Part shown: positions 18,893 through 27,970 of the stretch, piece by piece | How the letters are laid out: every line of letters starts with the position of its first letter | How positions within the stretch are numbered: position 1 is the stretch's first letter | Source: Bryobacterales bacterium | GTDB lineage: Bacteria > Acidobacteriota > Terriglobia > Bryobacterales > Bryobacteraceae | Direction: 5' to 3' | Length of the DNA stretch: 64,000 nucleotides | Assembly (NCBI GenBank): GCA_016716385.1 | Contig: JADJWL010000026.1 | Coordinates: 510,098-574,097, forward strand | The notes under the pieces: generated by a model | Databases searched by the model: none | What the model was told of the DNA's origin: nothing | What the model saw: only the letters and a program-made list of their open reading frames with translations | Program-made: the position numbers and the translations under genes

Positions 18893-19402
18893 ATGCTCAC
18901 CGACCTCGTCCAGATCCGCCGCCAGGGAGAGAAACTGCGCACCGAGAACCAGCGGCTGCGTGTGCACCTGAAGCGGCACGACTTCGTGGAGCGCCGCCTG
19001 CGTCGCATCGCGCAGGAAGTGGAGGAAGCGATCGACTGCCGCGCCTGCGCCAACTGCTGCCGCGAGGGAACGGTGCGGTTGACGGACCGTGACATCGAAC
19101 ACCTGGCCAAGTTCCTCGGCATGAGCATCCGTGAATTCCGCGCGCAGTACACCGCGCCCAGCGAGGAAGAGGGGCTGATTCTGAAGCGCACGGAAACGGG
19201 TTGCGTGTTTCTGGCGGGCAACGACTGCACCGTCTACGACGCCCGCCCGCGGGCATGCGTGAACTTCCCCCACCTGGTGCGCGGGGACGGATCACTGGTG
19301 AGCCGCATGTGGGACATGCCGGACCGCGCCACCTACTGCCCGATCGTGTTCAATACGCTCGAAGCGTGGAAGGACGAAACCAAGTTCAAGCGCGGCGAGT
19401 GA
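18893..19402 (+). CDS. YkgJ-family cysteine-cluster protein
   Basis: A 169-residue protein with the family's metal-binding cysteines: CRACANCC near residues 48-55, followed by GCVFLAGNDCTVYDARPRAC, the conserved second half in which Cys residues bracket YxxRPxxC. The family is annotated as putative zinc- or iron-chelating and its role is not settled. An N-terminal coiled coil (QIRRQGEKLRTENQRLRVHL) is an extra relative to the minimal family. ATG 18893 is chosen; a GTG 45 bases upstream is in frame, but it lies only seven bases beyond the divergent aminotransferase start and adds a non-conserved leader. The gene converges on the minus-strand gene at 19406 with three bases between. Confidence 0.8.
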   Translation: MLTDLVQIRRQGEKLRTENQRLRVHLKRHDFVERRLRRIAQEVEEAIDCRACANCCREGTVRLTDRDIEHLAKFLGMSIREFRAQYTAPSEEEGLILKRTETGCVFLAGNDCTVYDARPRACVNFPHLVRGDGSLVSRMWDMPDRATYCPIVFNTLEAWKDETKFKRGE

Positions 19403-19405
19403 TCG

Positions 19406-20336
19406 TCAGGGCAGCGCCTCGTGCAGTGCGAACGCGGGAATCCGCCCCGCCTGGCGGTTGATCTCCGCCTCGCGCCGCGCGTGTCCGATCAACTTCTCCT
19501 CGAGCGGGCCGGCCGGCTTCCAGGCAGCGAGAAATCCCGGCGCGAACCAGTCGCAGAAGACCATGCCGTACGTCAGGCCCGTCTGAAACGCGCGCCGGAC
19601 AGGGTCCGGATACTCGATGGCGCTGTTCTCGAGCAGCCGCGGCATCTCCTCGGCGTTCATCATCGCGAAGGCGAACGCGATTCCCTGCACGCACGCCTCG
19701 ACGCGGTGCTGCGGCAACTGCATCGCTTCGCCGATCGCCGCGTAGACGCTGATCTTGCTGAAACCCACGAGGCGCCCGTAGCCGTGGACGATCAACCGCG
19801 CCTGCTCGTCGTCGAACGCGGTGAAAAACTTCGTGTAAAATCCGTCCCTGTCCGGTCCGGGAGGCGCGCCCTTCGGAATCAGGCCGAGCATCCCGCACAT
19901 GAACTTGAAGATCCCGGGCTCGTAGATGCGGACGATCGACCCGATACCTTCGTAGAAGAAACCCTGGTTGTCCGGGTGACAGCAGGTGCGGGCGATCTCG
20001 TGCAGCTTGGCGTCGTCGAAGTGGGCGAACTCGGTCGACGCCGCGCCGTAGCCGACGTGTGTGATGCCCCAGGCAGCGGGGGGCAGGCGCGGGTCGGCGA
20101 GCGTGTTCTCCGGCAGCCGGTATTTGCCCAGCGTCGTTGAGAGCCCCTCACACCGCCACAGGCCGTCGACGACGCGCGGCATGCTGTAGTGCTGGCGTTC
20201 GGCTTCGCGCTGGTAGCTGATGCACCGCTCCACGTACTCGTCCTGCGGGATCGTGCGGTTCAGCGCTCCCGACGAAACGGTCTTGACGCCGCCCATGCGG
20301 CGTCGCGCCAGCGGCAGCAGGGCGATCGATAGTCCT

Positions 20337-20344
<8 letters not shown>
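19406..20344 (-). CDS. Hypothetical protein (312 aa), translationally coupled to a sodium/solute symporter
   Basis: I do not recognise this protein with confidence. It is soluble and mostly helical, with conserved-looking phrases such as GFFYEGIGSIVRIYEP, HGYGRLVGFSKIS and FCDWFAPGFLAAW; the layout recalls DUF1702-type proteins of enediyne clusters, but this is a weak resemblance only. It starts with TTG at 20344, and the upstream symporter's stop lies within that start (TTGAGTAA, eight-base overlap), so translation is coupled. That suggests a shared substrate, for example an enzyme acting on what the symporter imports. No catalytic motif is evident. Confidence 0.7.
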
Positions 20345-22115
<1,771 letters not shown>

Positions 22116-22252
22116 GCGTTCCCCCCCGCCGGCGACAGTACTCGACTTTTCAACGGTCCTGTCGAAAAGCCTGTGGAATTCTAGTGACGGACCGGCCTAA
22201 GCGTCTGACGAGACATCCATTTGTAACATGTTGCACCCGGATACAGCAGCGC

Positions 22253-22867
22253 TCAGATCCACACCTTCTCCAGGGGGACCCCTTCCCGGCACAACGCGCA
22301 CTCCGCCGCGTCCGTGTAGTAGGTCGGGTTGATCTGCGCCAGATAATAGCGCGGGATGTCGCCCAGGTCCACCATCTGCGGCGTCGGCTGAAAGATCACC
22401 GCGGCCAGACCCACGACATGCGCGCCTCCGGCCTCCAGCAGGTCTTTCAACTCGCGGAACTTCCGGCCGGAACGCAGCACGTCGTCCACCATCACGACCG
22501 GTTCGTTGGGGATGGGTTCCAGATACTGGCGCAGGCGCATCGGGTGGGTATCGTCGGGCCGTTCGAGCCAGTAGACCTGGTGCGCGCGCAGCGCTTCGCA
22601 CATGCTGAACGCCAGGGGGACGCCGCCCGTCGTAGGGGAGACGATCGAGAGCTGCGACGCGATGGCGCGGATCTCGGGATTGGCCCGCAGCAGGCGGCTC
22701 AGGCTCACGCCCAGAGTCTTGGTGTTCTGGTAATAGCGCAGCGCGAGCGGGACCTGAAGGTACTCATTCGTATGAAGGCCGGTGGGATATTCGAAGTGCC
22801 CGTCCCGCAAGGCGCCGGTATCCCGCAGAATGCGCAGTACCTCGTCCTGAGTTGGAAGAAGCTCCAT
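22253..22867 (-). CDS. pyrE: Orotate phosphoribosyltransferase-like protein
   Basis: A 204-residue type I phosphoribosyltransferase. The PRPP-binding signature VVMVDDVLRSGRKF lies at about residues 123-136 and the N-terminus (ILRDTGALRDGHFEYPTGLHTNEY) matches the start of OPRT enzymes that bind orotate. OPRT converts orotate and PRPP to orotidine 5'-phosphate in pyrimidine synthesis. The C-terminal extension with CALCREG is not part of the core and could bind a metal. A strong GGAGAGGAG site precedes the ATG. It stands 15 bases downstream of the sugar-transferase gene. A paralogous PRTase with another base substrate cannot be ruled out. Confidence 0.75.
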   Translation of the reverse strand: MELLPTQDEVLRILRDTGALRDGHFEYPTGLHTNEYLQVPLALRYYQNTKTLGVSLSRLLRANPEIRAIASQLSIVSPTTGGVPLAFSMCEALRAHQVYWLERPDDTHPMRLRQYLEPIPNEPVVMVDDVLRSGRKFRELKDLLEAGGAHVVGLAAVIFQPTPQMVDLGDIPRYYLAQINPTYYTDAAECALCREGVPLEKVWI

Positions 22868-22882
22868 ACAATCTCCTCTCCT

Positions 22883-24295
22883 CTAGCTTGCACCACGTCC
22901 GCTGAGCACCCTGGGGATTGTCTTCAACAGGATCTTCCAGTCCAGTCCCAGAGACCACGTATCGATGTACCGCATGTCCAGCCGCATCCACGTTTCGAAA
23001 TCGACGGCGTCGCGGCCTTCGACCGCCCACAGGCAGGTGAGTCCGGGGCGCATCCGGAGGCGCCGCCGCTGCCACTGCTCGTAGCGGGCCACTTCATCCG
23101 GGACCGCCGGCCGGGGGCCGACCATGCTCATGTCGCCCCGCAGTACGTTCCAGAGTTGCGGCCACTCGTCGATGGAGAAGCGTCGCAGGAATCGGCCGAT
23201 CGGCGTCAGGCGCGGGTCGTTGCGGATCTTGAACACAACCTGGCGCTCGTTCAAGTGCATCAGGGACGCCTTCAGCTCCTCGGCGTTCTCACACATCGAG
23301 CGGAACTTGTAAAAGGTAAACGGGCGGCCGTTGAGGCCGCAACGTGTCTGCCGGAAGATCGCCGGTCCGCGTGAAGTCGCGCGCACGAGCAAGGAGATCG
23401 CCGCCATCGCCGGAGCCAGCAGGATGAGGGCCGCAGCAGCCAGCACGATGTCGGTGAGCCGCTTCAGGAGCAGCCGGACCTCGTCGGTGGGTCCCGCCGT
23501 GAACGTCAGAACCGGAGTCTGCCCGAGCCGGTCCAGGGCGACAGAACTATGCACGTGCGGAAAAAAATCCACCGCCACGCGCGTCTTCACCCCTTCTTCG
23601 TCACAGAGCAGGAACACGTCTTCGAGATCGGCCAGGTCCCGGCTCGACACGGCAAAGACGATCTCGTCCACGACGCTCTTGCGCAGCAACGTGCGCAGTT
23701 CCCGCCTTGGGAAAACCGGATAGGCCCGTTCGAGCGCGATTTCGCCGGCGGACTGTTCGGGGTGCGCCGCGAGGAAGCCCAGCAGCGAGATCCCTTCAGC
23801 CTCGCTGCATTCCAGTTGGAAGCCCAGGCGGACGGCCGCGTCCCCAGTGCCAACCACCAGCACGTGATGGGGGCCGTGCATGCGTCCCAGGCCGTGCAGC
23901 AGATTCGGGGCCGTTAGGCGGAACAGGCAGAGCAGGATCCACGAGTAGAGTCCGAAGAACGCCAGCATCGGGCGGCTGATGTCGAAACGCAGCAGGTATT
24001 GAAACAGAACGACGCTCGTGACGGCGATCAGGCTCTGGCGGAAGGCGTCTCTGAGGATGACTCGGGGCGCGCCCGTGTCCACGCGGTCGTACGTCTCTGA
24101 CCACAAGGCCACGGCAATCCACGCTGTCCACGCGAAGACGAGGACCAGCGCCTTCTCCGCCGTCGTAAGGAAGAAGACGCGCTCCAGCGGAAGATGCAGG
24201 CGCGTCTGATAGGCCGCCGCAAACGCGGCGGTCGTCAATACGATGTCGGATAAGCCGAGGAGAAACCGGGTCTTTCTCTGCTGCCGGGTGAGCAC
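22883..24295 (-). CDS. Undecaprenyl-phosphate sugar phosphotransferase (WbaP/WcaJ type)
   Basis: A 470-residue initiating sugar-phosphate transferase. Four N-terminal membrane helices (residues about 15-115) are followed by a Rossmann-like segment (VLVVGTGDAAVRLG), a further helix and the catalytic bacterial-transferase domain: RLTDIVLAAAALILLAPAM, QTRCGLNGRPFTFYKFRSM, then SIDEWPQLWNVLRGDMSMVGPRP. These enzymes place the first sugar on undecaprenyl phosphate for exopolysaccharide or O-antigen. No flippase, polymerase or glycosyltransferase cluster is attached, so the gene seems detached from its pathway. The start is GTG at 24295; the ribosome site is weak. Confidence 0.9.
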   Translation of the reverse strand: MLTRQQRKTRFLLGLSDIVLTTAAFAAAYQTRLHLPLERVFFLTTAEKALVLVFAWTAWIAVALWSETYDRVDTGAPRVILRDAFRQSLIAVTSVVLFQYLLRFDISRPMLAFFGLYSWILLCLFRLTAPNLLHGLGRMHGPHHVLVVGTGDAAVRLGFQLECSEAEGISLLGFLAAHPEQSAGEIALERAYPVFPRRELRTLLRKSVVDEIVFAVSSRDLADLEDVFLLCDEEGVKTRVAVDFFPHVHSSVALDRLGQTPVLTFTAGPTDEVRLLLKRLTDIVLAAAALILLAPAMAAISLLVRATSRGPAIFRQTRCGLNGRPFTFYKFRSMCENAEELKASLMHLNERQVVFKIRNDPRLTPIGRFLRRFSIDEWPQLWNVLRGDMSMVGPRPAVPDEVARYEQWQRRRLRMRPGLTCLWAVEGRDAVDFETWMRLDMRYIDTWSLGLDWKILLKTIPRVLSGRGAS

Positions 24296-24305
24296 CGTCC
24301 GCTGA

Positions 24306-24662
24306 TCAGAATATCACGCGCCCGCGCTGTGCCGAGGCCAGCCATGCGGCGGCGAGAAGGACAATTGGAACAAGATTCAGGAGCGCGATGCCTGGAAAAG
24401 AGCCGAACCCAGCCAGAGTGAAGAACGCGATGGACGTCACGGCAACCAGAGGTACTCCGGCCCTCGGCCAATGGAGCATCGTCACGAATCCGGCGATCAT
24501 CCCGAAGTGGAATCCCATCGCCAGGACAACCCGCGGCGGCATGTCCCCGTACCACTCCACAAGGTGCTCGATCAGGAACGCGCCCCAGAACAGCGCCAGG
24601 AGCAGAGCGCTCCCCCGCGCCAGCCAAAGGAGCGACGCACCACCCGCCCGCGCCAATCCCAT
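24306..24662 (-). CDS. Small integral membrane protein (118 aa)
   Basis: A four-helix membrane protein with no domain I can name. Hydrophobic segments are LLWLARGSALLLALFWGAFLI, VVLAMGFHFGMIAGFVTML, GVPLVAVTSIAFFTLAGF and IALLNLVPIVLLAAAWLA. The start at 24662 is chosen because the longer open frame upstream adds an arginine-rich non-membrane leader that is the antisense shadow of the RsbRD-like gene. It may be co-transcribed with the RsbRD-like gene ahead (32 bases between) and the sugar transferase after it. Confidence 0.65.
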   Translation of the reverse strand: MGLARAGGASLLWLARGSALLLALFWGAFLIEHLVEWYGDMPPRVVLAMGFHFGMIAGFVTMLHWPRAGVPLVAVTSIAFFTLAGFGSFPGIALLNLVPIVLLAAAWLASAQRGRVIF

Positions 24663-24694
24663 CCGGCGTGATCCTTTCCGTTGACGGGCGGACC

Positions 24695-25135
24695 TTACTG
24701 CGTGTCCGCCCAGCCTTTCTCGTAGCCAGCCACCGTGTGGTAGAGGAGGAAATCGAAGAAGTGCACGATCTGGCGCTCCAACTCTTCCTCGCTGTACAAC
24801 TCCATCATGTCGCGTGGCTGGTCCTGCTTCCGGACGAAGTCGATCACCTGGTTCTTGAGAATCTGCATGCCGAGCACGGATTCGTGCAGCGGCACGCCCT
24901 CGGTGAACCGCAGATGACCCATCTCCTCGTGGCGGCGGCCCAACTTCTGCCGTTCTTCCGGCTCCAGGTCGGACGCGATGCTTCCCAGGATTCGTCCCGC
25001 CCATCCCGCCAGTTCGGCGTGGGGCAGGGAGCGCAGGTGCTTCAGGCGAGAGTTCCGCTGAATCTCTTCGATGGCGCTTGCTGCGATGCGGTCGCTGTGA
25101 TCCTCGACGGCGCGGATGAGGTGCATGGATAGCAT
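24695..25135 (-). CDS. RsbRD N-terminal-domain-like protein
   Basis: A 146-residue all-helical protein. Its arrangement (HSDRIAASAIEEIQRNSR at the front, then RRHEEMGHLRFTEGVPLHESVLG and a C-terminal helical pair FFDFLLYHTVAGYE) resembles the N-terminal sensory domain of RsbR-type stressosome proteins (RsbRD_N). No STAS domain follows, so it would be a stand-alone sensor or partner. The start at 25135 has a perfect GCAGGAGGC site; an upstream in-frame ATG exists but lacks one. It is divergent from the radical SAM gene across a 142-base gap with two inverted repeats. The family call is by pattern only. Confidence 0.65.
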   Translation of the reverse strand: MLSMHLIRAVEDHSDRIAASAIEEIQRNSRLKHLRSLPHAELAGWAGRILGSIASDLEPEERQKLGRRHEEMGHLRFTEGVPLHESVLGMQILKNQVIDFVRKQDQPRDMMELYSEEELERQIVHFFDFLLYHTVAGYEKGWADTQ

Positions 25136-25157
25136 GATGCCTCCTGCACTTATTCTA

Positions 25158-25182
25158 GGCGTAACGGCGCGGAAAACTGTTA
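25158..25182. promoter_or_regulatory. Inverted repeat in a divergent intergenic region (candidate operator)
   Basis: CGTAAC and GTTACG form a 6-bp dyad around a 13-base spacer, in the space between the divergent RsbRD-like and radical SAM genes. The spacing of half-sites (19 bases centre to centre) would suit a dimeric regulator. Confidence 0.35.
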
Positions 25183-25199
25183 CGTGGGGCATTTCCCCC
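25182..25199. other. Hairpin with a GTGGGG/CCCCAC stem
   Basis: GTGGGG and CCCCAC pair perfectly around a six-base loop immediately next to the dyad at 25158-25182. There is no T run, so it is not a typical terminator. It could be an RNA hairpin in the leader of the radical SAM gene. Confidence 0.35.
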
Positions 25200-25277
25200 A
25201 CTGCGGCAGACACAGAACATCAGTCTTTTCAACCAGTTCGGATTGGCCCGCAGATTGCCCATCGGGAGAGCACGGCC

Positions 25278-26384
25278 ATGATGATGAACTTCGATGAATC
25301 CCCGCTCCTGGTCATCTGGGAAGTCACTCAGGCGTGCGATCTGACGTGCGTTCACTGCCGCGCCTCCGCCCAGCCCGACCGAAATCCTCAGGAACTGAAC
25401 ACGGAAGAAGCGTACGAACTCCTGCGGGAGATCCGCTCCTTCGGCAATCCTCTGATGGTGTTCACCGGCGGCGATCCCATGAAGCGCCACGACCTGTATG
25501 ACCTGATCCGCTACAGTGTTTCGCTCGGCCTGCGGACCAACGTCACGCCCAGCGCCACGCCCCTGCTGACCGAAGAGGTCGTCGACAGGTTCAAAGACCT
25601 CGGCGTGGCGCGCCTCGCGCTCAGCCTGGACGGCCACGATGCGGCGTCCCATGACGCGTTCCGTGGCGTCCCCGGCACGTTTGACACGCTCATGCGCGCC
25701 ATGCGCCGCGCCCAGAAGATCGGGCTGGAGATGCAGATTCAGACCACGGTCACGCGGCAGAACCTGCGCGACTTGCCCAAGATCGCCGACCTGGTCCGCG
25801 AGGTCAACGGCACCATGTGGAGCCTGTTTTTCCTCGTGGTGACGGGCCGGGCCATGGAAGGCGACGATCTGACCGCGGGTGAGTACGAACAGGTCTTCGA
25901 GTTCCTCTATCAGACCTCGAAGACGGCGCCATTTGGCGTCAAGACCACCGAAGGCATGCACTACCGCCGTTACATCGCGCAGCGGATGAAGGAGGAGCGC
26001 GGGCAGCTCAACGAAGCTTCGGCGTCCAACATCTGGCGCACCGCGGGTGTCAGCGACGGCAAGGGCTTCGTGTTCATCTCGCATGTCGGGGAGGTCTACC
26101 CCAGCGGGTTCCTTCCAGTGGCGGCGGGCAATGTGCGCCGCGACTCGCTGGTCGATCTGTATCGGAATTCGTCTCTGTTCCGGGTTCTGCGCGACACGGA
26201 CTTGCGCCAGGGGAAATGCGGCGCGTGCGAGTACACGAAGATCTGCGGCGGGTCGCGGTCCCGGGCGTACGCGCTCACGGGCAACTACCTCGCCGAAGAT
26301 CCGCGCTGTGTCTATCAGCCCGGATTGCGCGCATCCGACGAGGAATCGCTGGCCGAGTGCGGTGGCCTGCTGGCGACGGTGTAG
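25278..26384 (+). CDS. Radical SAM/SPASM protein (TIGR04053-like)
   Basis: A 368-residue enzyme with the radical SAM cluster motif CDLTCVHC (cysteines 20, 24 and 27) and the downstream MVFTGGDPMKR. The C-terminal SPASM-type segment has GKCGACEYTKICGGSRSRAY and a final CVYQ, which would hold extra iron-sulfur clusters. The pattern VIWEVTQACDLTCVHCRAS matches the TIGR04053 group, related to heme-d1/AhbD-type and peptide-modifying enzymes; its substrate is not known. No small precursor peptide was found next to it. The first ATG of a run of three (25278) is chosen, nine bases after GGGAGAG. Confidence 0.85.
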   Translation: MMMNFDESPLLVIWEVTQACDLTCVHCRASAQPDRNPQELNTEEAYELLREIRSFGNPLMVFTGGDPMKRHDLYDLIRYSVSLGLRTNVTPSATPLLTEEVVDRFKDLGVARLALSLDGHDAASHDAFRGVPGTFDTLMRAMRRAQKIGLEMQIQTTVTRQNLRDLPKIADLVREVNGTMWSLFFLVVTGRAMEGDDLTAGEYEQVFEFLYQTSKTAPFGVKTTEGMHYRRYIAQRMKEERGQLNEASASNIWRTAGVSDGKGFVFISHVGEVYPSGFLPVAAGNVRRDSLVDLYRNSSLFRVLRDTDLRQGKCGACEYTKICGGSRSRAYALTGNYLAEDPRCVYQPGLRASDEESLAECGGLLATV

Positions 26385-26390
26385 ATACCG

Positions 26391-27377
26391 CTACAACGCG
26401 CTGGACGCGCCGCAGATGACGATTGCCACGAGCAGCGTCGCGATGCCCTGGCGCATCAGACGGACGGCGTGCGGGTCGACCCCGCGCCATTCTTTGAGCA
26501 GGACCCCCATCAGGTTCGCTACCAGCAGCGCGACCGCGAGGCTTAACGGCCAGCCGATCGACGGGCCGATGTCGCCCAGCCGCGGCGTGGCGGCGCCGTA
26601 GAGGAAAATGCTGCCGCCCCAGAGCAGCCCCATCACGATACTCAATCCCCACGTCATCGGCGACGGCGCCTCAGCCAGCAGCCGCCCCGTCCGGTTGATG
26701 CGCATCAGGTAGCCGCAATAGCCGATGTTCGGGATCGAGCCCGCTCCGAGCATCAGGAGCCAGATGCAGTTGGTTGCGTCGAAGCGGCTATAGCCCATGG
26801 CCTCGCCCGTGTCCGCGATGGGCAGCGCCAGGCTGTACCCGATGTTGAACACAGCCGACATGACGCCCGCGCCCACGGCGGCGAGATAGCCCGCCAGGGA
26901 CGCCCGTGGCGCGTCCTTGTCGCGCATCCGCCCAGCTCTGCCGCAAAGCCAGACGCCCGCGAGAAACGTGAGAATCCCCAGGAACAGCACGCCCTGCCTG
27001 ACGTCCAGACGCAACTGGCCCCGCACAATCAGCGGAGCGATCGATCCGAGCGCGGAACTGAGTCCGATCACAAGGCTGTTCGCTACCGACACGCCCAGAT
27101 GGTGCACGCTGAGTCCGAACAGGATTGCTCCGAAGCCCCAGGCGAAGCCGAAACCAACGGCCGCGGCGACAGCCCCGCCGGGCGATTGGGCAAATATCTC
27201 GCGCGGGCTGCCGATCGCGCTGAACACCATGGCGGACGGCATGGCGAGACACGCCGTCAGGATGAACACAAACCAGATGTTCTCCCACTTCCACCGCGGG
27301 ATGATCTTCATCGGGGCGGTGAACAGGCCGTTGCACAGGCCCGAGAGGAAGACGTAGGTGAGGCCGAGAGTGACCAT
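26391..27377 (-). CDS. rhaT: L-rhamnose/proton symporter
   Basis: A 328-residue membrane protein with about ten hydrophobic helices, matching RhaT in length and in phrases such as SGLCNGLFTAPMKIIPRWKWENIW at the start, GFAWGFGAILFGLSVHHLG and GPSIGWPLSLAVALLVANLMG. RhaT belongs to the drug/metabolite transporter superfamily and imports L-rhamnose with protons. No rhamnose catabolic genes are adjacent, so the substrate is inferred from family. It converges with the radical SAM gene (six bases between stops) and is divergent from the lipoprotein gene. Confidence 0.88.
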   Translation of the reverse strand: MVTLGLTYVFLSGLCNGLFTAPMKIIPRWKWENIWFVFILTACLAMPSAMVFSAIGSPREIFAQSPGGAVAAAVGFGFAWGFGAILFGLSVHHLGVSVANSLVIGLSSALGSIAPLIVRGQLRLDVRQGVLFLGILTFLAGVWLCGRAGRMRDKDAPRASLAGYLAAVGAGVMSAVFNIGYSLALPIADTGEAMGYSRFDATNCIWLLMLGAGSIPNIGYCGYLMRINRTGRLLAEAPSPMTWGLSIVMGLLWGGSIFLYGAATPRLGDIGPSIGWPLSLAVALLVANLMGVLLKEWRGVDPHAVRLMRQGIATLLVAIVICGASSAL

Positions 27378-27438
27378 GAATGAGCCGCCGACAGGATACG
27401 ACGGCGGCGGGAACGGTGTCCAGCTATACTCAGGATTC

Positions 27439-27969
27439 GTGCGATTTCGAGGAAGCCTTGCGGCGCTGGCGGCGGCGCTGGCCGCCTGTGCGCCTGACCC
27501 GCCTGCCTACCCGCCTCCGATCCAGCGTCCGTCCCTGGCGCAGCCGCGCCTCGGCGACGTGGGTCCGTTTGTCTCCATGGCCGATCCGCTTTCCCAAGCC
27601 CACATCGTGCGCGATGTCTCACACGCAATCGAGGCCGATGCCTGGCGCTGGACCGGCCGCAATCCCGAGTTGCGTTTCTACCTCGAATCCGTGGAGCACC
27701 TGCGGCTCCAGTGCGAGTTCGCCATCGCGGACCAGACCTTCGGCGACACCGGCCCGGTGACGGTGACCTACTTCGTCAACGGACAGCGGCTCGACGTCAG
27801 GCGTTATGAGAACGCCGGGGGGCACGAATACGTTCATCCCGTGCCTGCCGCGATGCTCCGCGCGGGCGCTATGAACACGGTGCGCATGCAGATCGAACCG
27901 GCCTGGATTTCGCCCGCCGACGGGAGCGTCCTCGGCATCATTCTGACGCGTGCCGGATTTACGGACTGA
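27439..27969 (+). CDS. Lipoprotein of unknown function (176 aa)
   Basis: I do not recognise the mature part. The start GTG 27439 gives a compact lipoprotein signal with lipobox LAAC followed by a proline-rich linker (PDPPAYPPPIQRP). The rest, about 120 residues, is beta-rich (LRFYLESVEHLRLQCEF, VTVTYFVNGQRLDV) and ends in ILTRAGFTD; it looks like a carbohydrate-binding or sandwich domain. CAGGA lies just ahead of the start. It ends one base before the GT39-like gene, so the two form an operon and may act together at the envelope. Confidence 0.7.
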   Translation: MRFRGSLAALAAALAACAPDPPAYPPPIQRPSLAQPRLGDVGPFVSMADPLSQAHIVRDVSHAIEADAWRWTGRNPELRFYLESVEHLRLQCEFAIADQTFGDTGPVTVTYFVNGQRLDVRRYENAGGHEYVHPVPAAMLRAGAMNTVRMQIEPAWISPADGSVLGIILTRAGFTD

Positions 27970-27970
27970 G

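Noticed and set aside
22200..22240. Near-palindrome TGTAACATGTTGCA in the gap between pyrE-like gene and symporter
   Set aside because: Only the inner eight bases are a perfect palindrome and nothing else marks it as an operator.
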